A stretch of DNA of 64,000 nt from Sisyra terminalis. Its lineage: Eukaryota; Arthropoda; Insecta; Neuroptera; Sisyridae. Shown here piece after piece: positions 37,101 to 45,768 of this stretch; within the stretch, counting starts at the first letter, position 1, and each line of letters opens with the position of its first letter. A program made the translations under genes and the position numbers. The stretch spans positions 41,922,630 to 41,986,629 of the forward strand of contig OY292274.1 of NCBI GenBank assembly GCA_958496175.1, read 5' to 3'. The notes beneath the pieces were generated by a model. The model was not told the origin of the DNA. It did no database searches and saw only the letters and a list, made by a program, of their open reading frames with translations.

Positions 37101-38233
37101 GTACTACCATTTTCGATACAGAAGAAGTGGTTTGATTTGGGCCTCCGATTTTTGCCGAAAAAACTACTTTTTAAATGTGATTTGCAATTGCGATTTGCAA
37201 ATCTTAAGTGATGAACCTTTTTCATTATTTTTTCCATACTCAGGGCAAAAATTACAATAAACACATGTTCTTATATTTAAGACAACTTTACCATCGCAAG
37301 CCTGTGTATGTTTAACTTTTTTTCTACGAAATATGACCTTATATGGAAGTTTCGGTTTCGGCCGAAACTGAGACTTGTGCCCAAATTCGATTTCGGTTTC
37401 GGTCGTAAAAACTAGTTTAGGTCGGACACTAATTGCGTTGCTTAATTTTTACTAACAGTTTTCTCAAGTTTTGGTCTATTAACTTTACATTCTTTCATTG
37501 TTAGGGTAAGAAAATTGTACACCATAGATGAATATCTTCTTGGTATCTGTACCTAATTGGTAAAACGTAGGTATCTAATTGCTCTAGATTATGTCGAATG
37601 GTCTTCAGTTAGTCTTTGTTCCAAAACGTAACTTTTGGTAGTTGTTTGAGTTTTGCATGGCTTTGGTTGTGAAGTTGCTCGCAGCAAACAGCCCCAATCC
37701 TCGAGCTCGCACACCCTGAAGCTTGACGGTGGGCTGTGGTGTTCACAGCGGCCATGGGACGCAGCCAGTCGACACCGGGACTCGTCGAATCTCGGGGTCG
37801 AATCCCGCTCGAGGAAATGTGGGTCTCGCCATTGGCACCTCCTCCATACAGTCAACACTCTCTATTCTCTCCAGCGGAAAGTCCGAGCCGGGTGCTGCGT
37901 GCCGCCGGTGATCACAGTCCCGTTAGCATCGCCAGCAGTGCTTCGGTACAACAGCGACTCCGCACAGCCGCCTCTCATCGTTGCAACAGCGTTACCGGCC
38001 TCTCGGAGGGTGCGACACCCCTACTCGGCTCCCATGAAGCTCTACAAGCCGAGATCAAGCGTCTCCAGGAAAAGCTCCAGGTCGTTGAAACGGAAAATGC
38101 CGCGATGAGCCTCAAACTCCACAATCAACAATGGGATCTCGAGAGTCGCATCGCCGATATTGAAATGCAAATTTGTGGAAGTGGCTCAACTAGCAGTTTG
38201 GACGAAGAGCGCAACAAAGAAAGTGTCATTTAA
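12861..38233 (+). CDS. Cyclic nucleotide-gated cation channel subunit, 3' portion (C-linker, CNBD, coiled-coil tail)
   Basis: Four exons join in phase to about 361 codons: 12861-13154, 20942-21079, 32959-33126 and 37749-38233, all at GT-AG boundaries in phase 1. The product is the cytoplasmic end of a CNG channel, a plasma-membrane tetrameric cation channel opened by cGMP or cAMP. Visible motifs are the C-linker ([28 protein letters not shown]), the CNBD start ([11 protein letters not shown]), the phosphate-binding cassette (YFGEISIL) and NRRTA with the conserved phosphate-contacting Arg and Thr. The C-linker is of A-subunit type. The low-complexity Ser/Pro tail ends in a coiled coil and resembles insect CNG-like subunits. 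Transmembrane and pore exons were not found, so they lie upstream or are too short to recognise. The first exon here needs an upstream exon ending in phase 1. Family assignment is firm; the A versus CNG-like subtype is uncertain. Confidence 0.9.
13195..13761. mobile_element. Inverted-repeat element, copy B (complete, with target-site duplication)
   Basis: It starts AGTGTCCGACCGAAC and ends GTCGGACACT. It is flanked by a perfect 10-bp direct repeat AAGTATAAGT (13185-13194 and 13762-13771), which marks the insertion. The subterminal regions are rich in TTTCGGTTTCGG. It has no coding capacity. It is in reverse orientation relative to copy A and sits 40 bp downstream of a CNG exon donor. Confidence 0.85.
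14414..14510 (+). mobile_element. Degenerate SINE-like fragment, S5
   Basis: CCTACTGGAGACCAAGGGGT followed by TAAAGTGGACGCTCGAAAAC resembles the SINE A-box region, with several changes. The B box is not recognisable. Confidence 0.35.
14511..17432. other. Intronic DNA, no feature recognised
   Basis: The sequence is AT-rich and low in complexity. The open frames look random, and no repeats with visible termini were found. Confidence 0.4.
17433..17760. mobile_element. hAT-like MITE with 8-bp target-site duplication
   Basis: The ends are CAAGGGCGGAT and ATCCGCCCTTG, in inverted orientation. Subterminal GGGGCACGGGGGCACA faces TGCCCCTTGTGCCCCCC. It is flanked by ATAGATAT (17425-17432) and GTAGATAT (17761-17768), an 8-bp duplication with one mismatch, as hAT elements make. 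The internal sequence is non-coding. Confidence 0.8.
19047..20090. mobile_element. hAT-like non-autonomous element (~1.04 kb)
   Basis: The left end CAGGGGTGAGCAAAC and the right end GTTTGCCACCCCTG form hAT-type terminal inverted repeats. The 8-bp flanks (CACTAGAC and ATTCGTTA) do not match, so the copy is old or rearranged. No transposase was found. Confidence 0.65.
20141..20373. mobile_element. MITE with ~50-bp terminal inverted repeats
   Basis: The left arm (TTCAAACAAATGTATTTTTG, then ACGTATTGGACAG) is the inverse of the right arm (TGACCAATACGTC, then AAAATACATTTGTTTGAA). The core is about 100 bp. A 78-codon open frame across it is a product of the arms, not a gene. Confidence 0.75.
20942..21079 (+). 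CDS. CNG channel exon: CNBD core with phosphate-binding cassette
   Basis: The acceptor is gtgttttccag and the donor is gtaaac. The 138-nt exon encodes [20 protein letters not shown] through [15 protein letters not shown]. The Gly-Glu pair in FGEIS lies in the phosphate-binding cassette that holds the cyclic nucleotide ribose-phosphate. Split Gly codons at both ends match the neighbouring exons. Confidence 0.92.
22193..23852. mobile_element. Repeat family Z, copy Z1 (~1.66 kb)
   Basis: The ends are GAAGTTATACTTCTTTGG and CTAAAGAAGTATAACTTC, inverted. The body aligns over most of its length with 60223-61747. The two halves of the body (around 22370-22560 and 23050-23220) are also similar to each other, pointing to an ancient internal duplication. 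No transposase was recognised. Confidence 0.7.
23691..23798. repeat. Perfect tandem duplication, 2 x 54 bp
   Basis: The unit starts CGATTTAGTGGGCAACTTCA and ends GGTGCGCGCGCATC. The second unit starts at 23745. Because 54 is a multiple of three, it creates a repeated 18-residue open frame with no evidence of coding. It lies inside repeat Z1 and is absent from Z2. Confidence 0.9.
25041..25247. mobile_element. Probable MITE with imperfect inverted ends
   Basis: The left end TCTAAAATAGTGGTTCATAA is the inverse of the right end AAGAACCATTATTTTAGA. A hAT-like AGTGGTTCxxAACCTTCTGGG motif is present. The boundaries are approximate. Confidence 0.5.
25403..27149 (-). mobile_element. piggyBac-family transposon with intact termini
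   Basis: The element is flanked on both sides by TTAA (25399-25402 and 27150-27153), the piggyBac target site. The terminal inverted repeats are a perfect 17 bp, CCCTTATGTTAATGACC. Subterminal inverted repeats contain GGGTACCCGGGTACCC next to AGCAACC (left) and GGTTGCT (right); another copy of the GGGTACCC pair lies just inside the left TIR. At 1747 bp it is shorter than the ~2.4 kb usual for the family, and the missing part matches the missing transposase N-terminus. Confidence 0.93.
25733..26965 (-). CDS. piggyBac transposase, N-terminally truncated (410 aa)
   Basis: This is a DDE-type transposase that cuts and pastes DNA at TTAA. The family's catalytic Asp positions are visible: [22 protein letters not shown] and AGVDTMDQM. 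Further family blocks are [20 protein letters not shown] and the C-terminal Cys/His zinc-binding domain ([24 protein letters not shown]). The frame has no internal stop. The usual ~100-200-residue N-terminal region is absent: upstream of the Met comes a poly-Lys-like A tract and then an in-frame stop at 27014-27016, with the element end only 184 bp away. It is probably inactive or an internal-deletion derivative, although the catalytic and C-terminal domains look complete. Confidence 0.93.
   Translation of the reverse strand: MWHSNSYPLYRSAMGINRFHNILRFLRFDDSNTRSQRKKEDKAAPIRDVWTMLNSNLAKMYKPTANLTIDEQLYPYRGRTGFTQYIPSKPAKYGIKIWWICDAENAYPLQGIMYTGKTDNTREKNQGERVVKELAAPYRGSGRNICMDNFFTTLPVAKHLLSWNITIVGTIKKNKPYIPSVMAANKTREQYSTVFGFHEKVTMCSYVPKKKKAVILLSTMHSDASVSDDTKRKPEIINFYNKYKAGVDTMDQMVRRYTSQRRSSRWPMAMFFNMLDISSLASYIIYYGNNKMIAKKTTERRQFMRKLSEELALPMIESRTANPQVMRHFSTKIAVESILGHAVEETAEPNPGPVVPKDKTGRKKVTGSCHICNALPIKRRRKTRKSCDNCHQPVCDEHSVNITKCLKCHN
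27154..28811. other. Intronic DNA, no feature recognised
   Basis: The sequence is AT-rich. Short open frames, such as that at 27606-27797, have no recognisable motif. Confidence 0.4.
28812..29040. mobile_element. MITE family M, copy M2 (complete)
   Basis: It starts GGCTCAAGTCC and ends GGACTTGAGCC, an 11-bp perfect terminal inverted repeat that continues imperfectly through the CAAATCTGGCAACGTTGC block. The flanks GAAAATTA and GAGAATTA form an 8-bp duplication with one mismatch. Confidence 0.85.
29332..29562. mobile_element. MITE family M, copy M3
   Basis: It runs from GATTCAAGTCCCTTTTAGAA to the terminal CTTTAGTC. The flanking direct repeat is CCGTAAAC on both sides (29324-29331 and 29563-29570), an exact 8-bp target-site duplication. 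M2 and M3 lie about 290 bp apart in the same orientation. Confidence 0.85.
29571..32589. other. Intronic DNA, no gene; a short Z-like motif at 32050
   Basis: No exon or complete element was recognised. TACGTCTCAACTGACGACAG at about 32051 resembles TACGTCGCAACTGACGATAG inside repeat Z1, suggesting a related degraded repeat around 31850-32110. Confidence 0.4.
32959..33126 (+). CDS. CNG channel exon: CNBD C-terminal part
   Basis: The acceptor is gattttag and the donor is gtattt. The 168-nt exon encodes [16 protein letters not shown] and then the helix region ([33 protein letters not shown]). The NRRTA Arg/Thr pair is the family's ligand-binding signature. The first 48 bp of this exon, with about 370 bp of upstream intron, are duplicated at 3218-3632. 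Confidence 0.93.
33567..33757. mobile_element. Small hAT-like MITE
   Basis: The left end is CAGGGTCAGATAAAAAGGGT and the right end is ACCCTAGATACAGCCCTG (shown as the facing strand pattern). The flanks TGAATGAG and TGAGTGAG form an 8-bp duplication with one mismatch. The copy is old and imperfect. Confidence 0.5.
33766..36315. other. Intronic DNA, no feature recognised
   Basis: The sequence is AT-rich and has no exon, RNA gene or complete repeat that can be defended. Confidence 0.4.
36316..37430. mobile_element. Inverted-repeat element, copy C, interrupted by a foldback element
   Basis: It starts AGTGTTCAACCGAAC and ends GGTCGGACACT. The inner sequences (GATAACTATCAGTTCATTAA, ACCTAACCACATAAGATT) match copy B. 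A ~600-bp palindrome at 36708-37306 is inserted in the middle. No clear target-site duplication is visible at its outer flanks. Confidence 0.75.
36708..37306. mobile_element. Foldback element: ~290-bp inverted arms with a short loop
   Basis: The sequence from CACAGACCAGCGATGG to about 36998 is repeated in inverted order from about 37010 to CCATCGCAAGCCTGTG. Matching landmarks are GCCCTGAGTATGGAAAAAAT versus ATTTTTTCCATACTCAGGGC and GGTAGAGGAAATGAACCG versus CGGTTCATTTCCTCTACC. The loop is about 10-15 bp. RNA across it would fold into a long hairpin. Confidence 0.9.
37749..38233 (+). CDS. CNG channel terminal exon: Ser/Pro-rich tail and coiled coil
   Basis: The acceptor is probably ttcacag ending at 37748. 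Earlier AGs at 37684 and 37690 lead to in-frame stops. The exon completes [18 protein letters not shown] and encodes about 160 residues. The first 95 or so are Ser/Pro/Arg-rich. A heptad-patterned helix follows ([19 protein letters not shown]...), like the trimerising coiled coil of A-type CNG subunits. The stop is TAA at 38231-38233. GC content is well above the surrounding intron, as expected for conserved coding sequence. The weak polypyrimidine tract makes the acceptor the least certain part. Confidence 0.82.
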
Positions 38234-38308
38234 CAACAAAATGCGCTGCCCTACGACCTTACCATCATCACTCAACATACAATCGTTTGTCACTACGTCA
38301 TTAAATGA

Positions 38309-38314
38309 AATAAA
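38309..38314 (+). terminator. Candidate polyadenylation signal of the CNG gene
   Basis: AATAAA lies 76 bp after the CNG stop codon. Several further AATAAA hexamers follow in this AT-rich DNA, so the site actually used is not known. Confidence 0.35.
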
Positions 38315-39770
38315 TAAATAATATCATATAAAGGGCGGCTACATTCCCACAAAAAAAGAAAGAAAAATGTATTAAAGACACTGTTTTATCAACGAAAAAA
38401 AATTAACTCCGTTATAAAAACTAATAAAACACCTTTTAGGTTAGGACCATACTAAAAAAAAAGAAAAATTATTCAAATTAGAACCAGTTATTCAAATTTA
38501 TAATTTAAAAAACATAAAACCGAAATGGTTTCAAAAATTTATATTTAAAAAAAATAGAAGCAACTAACTACGTCGAGGTATTTTATATATTTTATTTTTC
38601 TCGTTAAAAATTTATAAACAAAATTAATTAAATTTAAAAAAAAAATAAAAACAAAATTTGTGCGAAAAATGCTATGTTATATATTATACCACTTATTGTT
38701 ATAAGTAAAAAAAAAGTGTGCTAAAAATAAACTTTACATAAACCAACAAATTCTGACTGACTATTCCCATTTTTACACAACGTGTGCTAAAGAAAACAAA
38801 AGGTAAAACAAATGAATGGTGCGGTTAGCTGACATTTTGTTTTTCACTTGTTTTAATTTATTATTAAACAACAATGTACTCTTGTATTTTATTGTGTTTT
38901 CATTTTAAAAAAAATTGCTAATAGCCAAAAAAAATGAACTTTGATGTTAATGATTCTATTTAAGATTGGTTCAAAAAAAAAATTAGTTTCAGATTTAAGA
39001 GGCTACATGAATTCAATGAAATTTAAACATAAAACAAACACTGCCCTTTTTTCCAAATCTAGCGTAATATCTTATCTGTTATGTTGGTAGTTATAAGAGG
39101 ACAGGAAAAAAAATGTTATCGAAACACCAATACACATATCGCAAAAAAAAATATAAGTTTAACAATGAAATTATCAACGAAAAATGTTGAATCGCTATCA
39201 CATAACAAACGATAAATAATAAATGATCAACGAAAAGAAAAATTAACTAACAAAAATAAATTAACGAATTCCAGAAACAATGATAAATTTTAAGAGTTCT
39301 TCAAACTTTTGAATTCATTTTATAGAGACAATCATCATAAATTTTCTCTAAGTGAAGTTTGTTATTAATAATTCTGCTCCCATCTCAATATATGTATATT
39401 TCTAACGTTTTATATTGGTTTCTTTATACGAATATTTCACATGTCTGCCACCATATTTTTTTACTGAAATTTTAATGCTACTGAAAAAAAAAATGGTTTC
39501 GTACCGGAAACCAATAATATGAAGCGATTATTCCATATGAAATTAAGATTATGGAACTATAAAATATTGTACCCATACGAGTGACAAAAAAAAAATATTT
39601 AATCGGCAGGGATTGGGGAAATTTAGATGTAAGTTAGGTAAGTAAATGTTGACATTGTTAGAATTTTTAACCATAACTATGAACATAGATGAATTATAAA
39701 TGAACTGTTGAATTTGATACCCTTTAAGTCATCTGAGTTTACAGACACTTGAAATTTATGCTTCCATTTA
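38315..39770. other. AT-rich CNG 3'UTR / downstream DNA
   Basis: The sequence after the CNG stop has many AATAAA-like hexamers and poly-A runs and no coding signal. Part of it is probably 3'UTR. Confidence 0.4.
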
Positions 39771-40074
39771 CATTAAGACCTCGCTTATCGCGGGGGATAC
39801 GTTCCATAAAGTTCAGCACTAAACGAAACAGCGTTAAACGAGGCAGATTTCGGACAGGATAAAGTTCCATAAGAACAGTAGAAGACGTTTACTGTTCAAC
39901 GCTGTGTATAGAAAAAAAGAAACTAATTTTTTCTATCCATATTGGCGCTGTAATTTTGAATTGAAATTAATACTATCACTTGGTGGTACATTGCAAAACT
40001 GTAATTTGTGTAATAATTTAAAGAAATCTAATACTACCGCGTATTACTAAACAGCGTTAAGCGGGGTCTTACTG
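39771..40074. mobile_element. Tigger/pogo-like MITE
   Basis: The ends are CATTAAGACCTCGCTTATCG and the inverse of CAGTAAGACCCCGCTTAACG. It is flanked by TA on both sides (39769-39770 and 40075-40076), the target site of Tc1/mariner-pogo elements. GGGGGATACGTTCC is a typical subterminal motif of Tigger-type repeats. The 304-bp element has no transposase. Confidence 0.85.
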
Positions 40075-40076
40075 TA

Positions 40077-43000
40077 CGTTATTTGAATTTAAGGGAATTT
40101 TTTTCTTAAGTTTATAAGTGTACAACGAAACTTATTGCCAAATTTTAATGTAGAAATATTTTTAAAAATGATCAAATGAAAATTTCAATTGTGGCCAAAT
40201 ATTTACGGGTGAAACGGAAATAAAGTAATCAAAAAATCATGCAGCCTCTTAAATGTAAAAAAATACCCCTCCATCAATAACAATAAATTTTTAATATAGA
40301 CAAATAGAAAAAAATATATATCAAGTAAGATTATTATTTTACATTCAAACTGTAGGACTGTAATGTATTAGACATAATTAAATAAAAAAGTAATAAAAAA
40401 TAACTAAAGCCTTGCCCTCTCATCACTTTTCTAGTGAAAGCATATTATTGTAAAGCTTTTCCAAAAAAAGAAAAAAAAGCAATAAAAACCATTTATTAAT
40501 TAAATTTCACGTATTACACAAAACTTAATTATATACATTTAAACAATTGTTCACATTTTATAAAAAAACAAACTTACTCTTTAAATAAAAGTAAGAAACC
40601 CTGAAGAAGTTGATTATGCCCTTATTAAATTTAAAAAAAACGATTAAATAGAATCAAGAGTATTAATAAACTTAAAAAAAATAGCTAGGAATTTAATAAT
40701 AACGTTTCGATTTCATAAAAAAGGAGAAAATTTAAAAACTAAAAAGTATACAACTCAATTAAATATCTAATTATTAAAAAAAAGTTATGTTTTTAACAAT
40801 TATTAAGTAACTTGAATAAAAGGAAATTAAAAGGGAAAAATTTAAATGATAATTAAAATTTAAAAAAAATAGAAAATTTGCGTGGGACCGTGCCAAGGGA
40901 CCAAATAACATGCAGCACACCTACCGTTGAGCGCACGAACTTTCATACTTAAATCTAATTAACAAAAAAAAAAAAGCCAGATTTTGCATCACGCTCAAAA
41001 AACCAAATTAAAATATAAATTAAAAAATTAAAATGATTGAATTTCATTCGTATCTTAAAAAGGATAAAACATTTTACAATGTTGTTATATATAATAATAA
41101 AAAAAATAGCATTTTTTTGCAAAAATATGTTAAGGCTTTAAAAACATTAGCAATAGCCAAAAAAATAAAAATAAGTCAGAACCTTGGACCAACTTTGATT
41201 GCCAAAATTTCACGCTCAAGAGAAGGTTCAAGCAAAAAGCTTTTGCATATTTTATTTAATTTTTATATCACAAAACTTAAAAATTTTATGAAAATCAAAT
41301 TTAATTTAATGAAGACGAATATCTACGAAAACAAATTATTAACTTAATTATTAATATTAGTTCTTTTATTTTGAAATATTATATTGAAAACATAATTTTC
41401 AACCATTAAAAAATTTGTAAATTTAATTTTCTTGAATTTTGTTTTTTTGAATGCAATCATCGAAAGTCTATCGCAAACTTAAACCTTTATGTTAAGAGCT
41501 TTTTTGTCAGGTGGCAGCACCTCACGAAGCCATAAACCGCTAATGTTTTCATTGCCTTATAAAACACTAAGTACACAATGTAAAGGAAAAAATGAATGAA
41601 AAACCATAGAAATTTTCATTAGGAACAGATTTTTTTAATTTTCTTTCATTCATTTGTTATTACAATGATTGGACATGAAACAAAACAAAAGTTTGACGGT
41701 ATAGCAAGATTTTAATAATTTACTAAAGTTTGCAATAAGGTAGAAACAGGAAAATATTATTTTCGGTCAGATTTGTAATTTGAAATGTTATTTCGATACT
41801 AAAATTTACCATTTCTTTATTATAATTCTTATTATAATTACAGAATTAGATTACGTACCCAATTTCACTCCCTAATACTGGGGTGGGCACACATGAGGCC
41901 TAAGGGAGCCGCAACTCAGTTTTTAATATTCTTTAAAAAGCAATATACAAATTATTTTTTTATTTATCATAGTTGCATACTTTCACAAGCCACAAAATAA
42001 AAAATAGAAACAATATAATACTGTAATGATAGCATATAAACATAAAACAGAACTATAAAAAATAAATTAATTATTTCAAAATTTTAGTTATAAAATTCAA
42101 ACATAATAAAAACCAAATATAACAGAAATCTATATATATCATAAAACGTCAATAATAAATAAATCAAAGTTTTGCTTGTCACTGATACTTCAGATAAAGA
42201 AAAGTTTTTTAAATTTTCTTAACTTAAGTTTTTTAACTTAAAAATAATTGTCAATTTTTCGTACAATTTCTAAAATTTTCTCATTTTTACCTGAATATTT
42301 GTGTACTTATCTATATTAAAATTATTATTAAAATGTAAAAAAAATGATTTATATCGAACAAAAAAAAGATATGCCATATGCAAAGTATGAAAGAAAAAAT
42401 ATAGGAATTATACATGATAAAAACTAAATTCAAAAAATCGAATACTGCCAATTTTTTATTTAATTCTTTCAAGTGATTGTAATATTAAAGAGATAGCATT
42501 AAATTTGAGAAAAAAATCGTATTAGAGTAGTTTTTGAAATGAACAGATTAAAATAATTATCATATAGTCAAAGAATAAATATTTGAAAAAAAAAACTAAG
42601 AAAATATATATATATATATATATATATATTCAAAACTCGAATGATTGAAAATTTGCCAAAATTTACGTCACCATGATAAATAAACACTTACTAGAATGAG
42701 TACTTGAAGTACTTGATTTTTGAAATTGTTGTAAAAATAAATATTTATTTATATTTTTAAATAACAGTCAAATCTCTAATTCTAATGTATTTTTGAACTT
42801 AATTAACTGGAAAAGGGCTATCAAAATCAAATATTTGATTATTGGTGACGTTATTGCTTCATACCTTTAAATATTTACGCTTGTTTCAAGTTGCTAAATA
42901 TATGATAAACGGTTCGATTTTTAAACCAAGAAACTAAAAAAAAAAACGAACGGGTTTAAAACGATTAATTAATCCAGTCTTTCCAATTAAAAAAAATCAA

Positions 43001-43633
43001 AAGAAAAACTATTATATTTATTTTGTATCTATACCCCAATACTAGAAACAAAGTTATTAAGAAAATCAAAAAATTCAATGCACAAGTTTTTAAATTATAC
43101 TGAATGCTTCTTTTTACCCAAAGACAATTTATAAATAAGTATAATAGTTTTAAATGTTTTAATTTTGTTTATTAAATTTGTGTATGATGTAAATATATCT
43201 GATTTTAATGCTTTAATATTTTAAACGCAATGGTTATGAGACTTATAGAAAATAAAAATTAACAAAAAAATGGTAATAAAACAACAATTGCATAAATTTA
43301 TTGGTAGTTTGATCCAAATTTTCAATGTGAATCCCATTTTTCCTGATTTCCTTTGATTAGCAGTGCTTCAAAATAATAAAGCCCTTAGCGCTTTTTATCT
43401 CAGTACATTCTATACCTACCATACATACAATGTATTTTATACACGCAGAACCGGCTTTAATCTCTTAGGCGTTCCGGGCGAGTTATGCACTAACCGCCCT
43501 TTTATAATTCATTCTGTCACCTAGCCTTAAGACCGACCGTAGGTACAAATTTCCACACTACCATTGAGGTAGAGTACTTGGCACGTTTTTTTTCGTGGTT
43601 ACCCCTTTGTAGGCCTTAGTTATTGACGAAAAC
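40077..43633. other. Intergenic AT-rich DNA with a (TA)n run
   Basis: No gene was recognised. A TA dinucleotide run lies at 42604-42629. A 104-codon frame at 41033-41347 is Lys/Asn/Ile-rich and looks like translated AT-rich noise. A hAT-like left end (TGGGGTGGGCACACATGAGG) at about 41879 has no partner end. Confidence 0.4.
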
Positions 43634-44222
43634 GGGGATAGTACGATTCTTCCGGCGCCACGATTTAACGACGAATTCTTTAGATCTCCACGAAATAAAA
43701 CGAAAATTAATAAAAATTTTCGATATCTCACTTAGTTTACGAGATATCGATACTTAAAAATTGATTTTTTTAACGGATTTTTCTGGATTTTCATTGTACT
43801 AAAAATTATAAACCAGGGTCCAGTGGCAAAGCCTCGATAGGCGTTAGGGGGCGAACCTCCCAAAAAAAAAAAAAATAAAGAAAACGAGAATTGAACTAAA
43901 AACAAAATTGAAAATGCAATATTGCCAGATATGAATGCTTCCCGATGGTCACCGGGATTTCGCCTCTGGACTCCTTGTTTTTAATGTTTTTTGCAGAAAA
44001 ATGATACAGCTATGGTTTTAACCATTTACCTTTTTTTCATGAAAATCCTGACAAATCCGTCTGTAAAAGTGAAATGAAATCAACTTTTAAGTATCGATCT
44101 GTCGATATTAGCGTAAACTAAGCGAGATATCAAAAAAATGTATTCTTCATTTTCGTTTTGTTGTCGAGATCTATAAGAATACGTCGTTAAATCGTGACAC
44201 CAGAAGAATCGTAGTCTTACCA
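43634..44222. mobile_element. MITE family X, copy X1 (GC-rich core)
   Basis: The left arm (GGGATAGTACGATTCTTCCG through CGATATCTCACTTAGTTTAC) is inverted in the right arm (GTAAACTAAGCGAGATATC through CAGAAGAATCGTAGTC). The core has CACCGGGATTTCGCCTCTGG facing CCAGTGGCAAAGCCTCGATA. Copy X2 is at 52445-53029. It has no coding capacity. Confidence 0.85.
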
Positions 44223-44498
44223 CAAAAACGCTAATGATTCCATTTTACTTAGGTACTAAATTTATAATTGTAACAATCGAAAACAATTGTAAGAGCAATA
44301 AAAACATCTAGAAAAAAATTATACTGGTAATTCTCATGAAATATCGAAATGTTTATCCTATATCAGTTTTTATAGAAACCAAAGCGACCTATTATGGTAA
44401 TTTTTTCTTGAAAAACACACTGCTTGGGCTAATGCTGTTGGTTATAATTTTTGAACCATATGAATATTTTTATAGAAAAATAAATAAATAGTACCCTG

Positions 44499-45200
44499 AA
44501 AATCACTCCCTCACTGTGTCCCAAACTTGAGAGTAGCACATTTTTGAACTTCTAATTCAAAAATTTTGCAAAACAATTGTTCGGGAATTTGATTAATTGA
44601 TTAAAAAAACAATAGGTTTTCAAAAATCTTTTGAGTTGGGAATGAAAAGTAAAGAACAAGTTTTCAAATATTTTAAATATATTTGAAAACGTGTTTATTA
44701 ATGTATAACTATCTATATATACTCGATATACTCTCACGAGTATTTATCCCAAAAGGAAAAAATATATAAAAATTATTTCAAGATTACATTTTCAGTCGTC
44801 ATTCCCTCATTTCAAATTGAACCGAGGGAATGACGATATGTGAGGTAATGGCTTTTTGACTAGTCGAACTTGACTTTTTATTTTTTGCTTATTTATTCCT
44901 TAAATTACCCATTTTTTTCCTGCTTAAAGATGAGAACATCATTCATATTGATTTTAGTGAAAATTATTACTGTAAGTACAATGCAGAAATACAAATATGT
45001 AGTTCATTTTGATGACGTAGGACAACAAATAACACTTCACAGAGGAGTATTATATTTATGTAACAATAATACTGTTAGAGCCTAAACTTTTTGCTCACTA
45101 TCAAATAAAAACAGACACGAATCAATGACGGTATGGTCCAATATGGCCTATAAAAACCGTTCCCTCACTTTCAAAATTATGAATCATCTTTTAATTCATC
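44499..45200 (+). repeat. Dispersed repeat family Y, copy Y2
   Basis: It is homologous to 11170-12115. It contains the hairpin TCATTCCCTC / GAGGGAATGA and the terminal motif CGTTCCCTCACTTTC. A 71-codon open frame at 44870-45085 is closed by a stop in Y1, so it is not supported as a gene. Confidence 0.65.
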
Positions 45201-45768
45201 TAAAATAAATTTATTCTGGGAACCACTATATTGGTAAAATTTAATTACACAAATACTACAAAATTGACAAAAAAAAATATTTTTGTTAATTTTTTTTTAT
45301 TAATTTCGGAATTTGATGAGAATTTTCCATATACGTGTTGAACTGAAAACTTATACCATTTTCTCATATTTTTTCGTGAATTAAAAAAATGATTTACTAA
45401 AAAAAAATCATGTCCCTTAATTAAACTTTTTAGCGAAGTTTAATTTTTACTTTTTTTAATTTTACTACAAAGGATTACTGGGATTACTTTTATTATTTCA
45501 AATTTTCCGCCACAGTCTTCATAAAGTTCTATTTAAATGCAAACTACAAGCTTAATAGACGATTGCAAGTCTATTGAATTTTCACTATCTTCATTCCAAT
45601 TGAATCCAATTCTAAAAGAGTAAAAAACACGGTGAAATTGTAATACACGGAATACGCGTGAAATGCTTTGGGCAAGTCATTTATTTTGACTATTTTTCAT
45701 CTAAACAAAGACGATGTCCTTTTGTGGCATTGTCAATTTAATCTTCACTAAAAACTGACCATATTTCC

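Noticed and set aside
37025..37264. A 79-codon minus-strand frame before the last CNG exon.
   Set aside because: It lies in one arm of the foldback element and has no family motif.
37653..38108. A 151-codon frame overlapping the last CNG exon in another phase.
   Set aside because: The splice phase and the coiled-coil heptads support the other frame, which ends at 38233.
41033..41347. A 104-codon open frame in the CNG-zinc finger intergenic region.
   Set aside because: Its composition (Lys, Asn, Ile, Phe) is what AT-rich noise gives, and it has no motif, no neighbours and no codon bias.
41876..41920. A hAT-like terminus TGGGGTGGGCACACATGAGG.
   Set aside because: No inverse partner end or target-site duplication was found nearby, so no element can be delimited.
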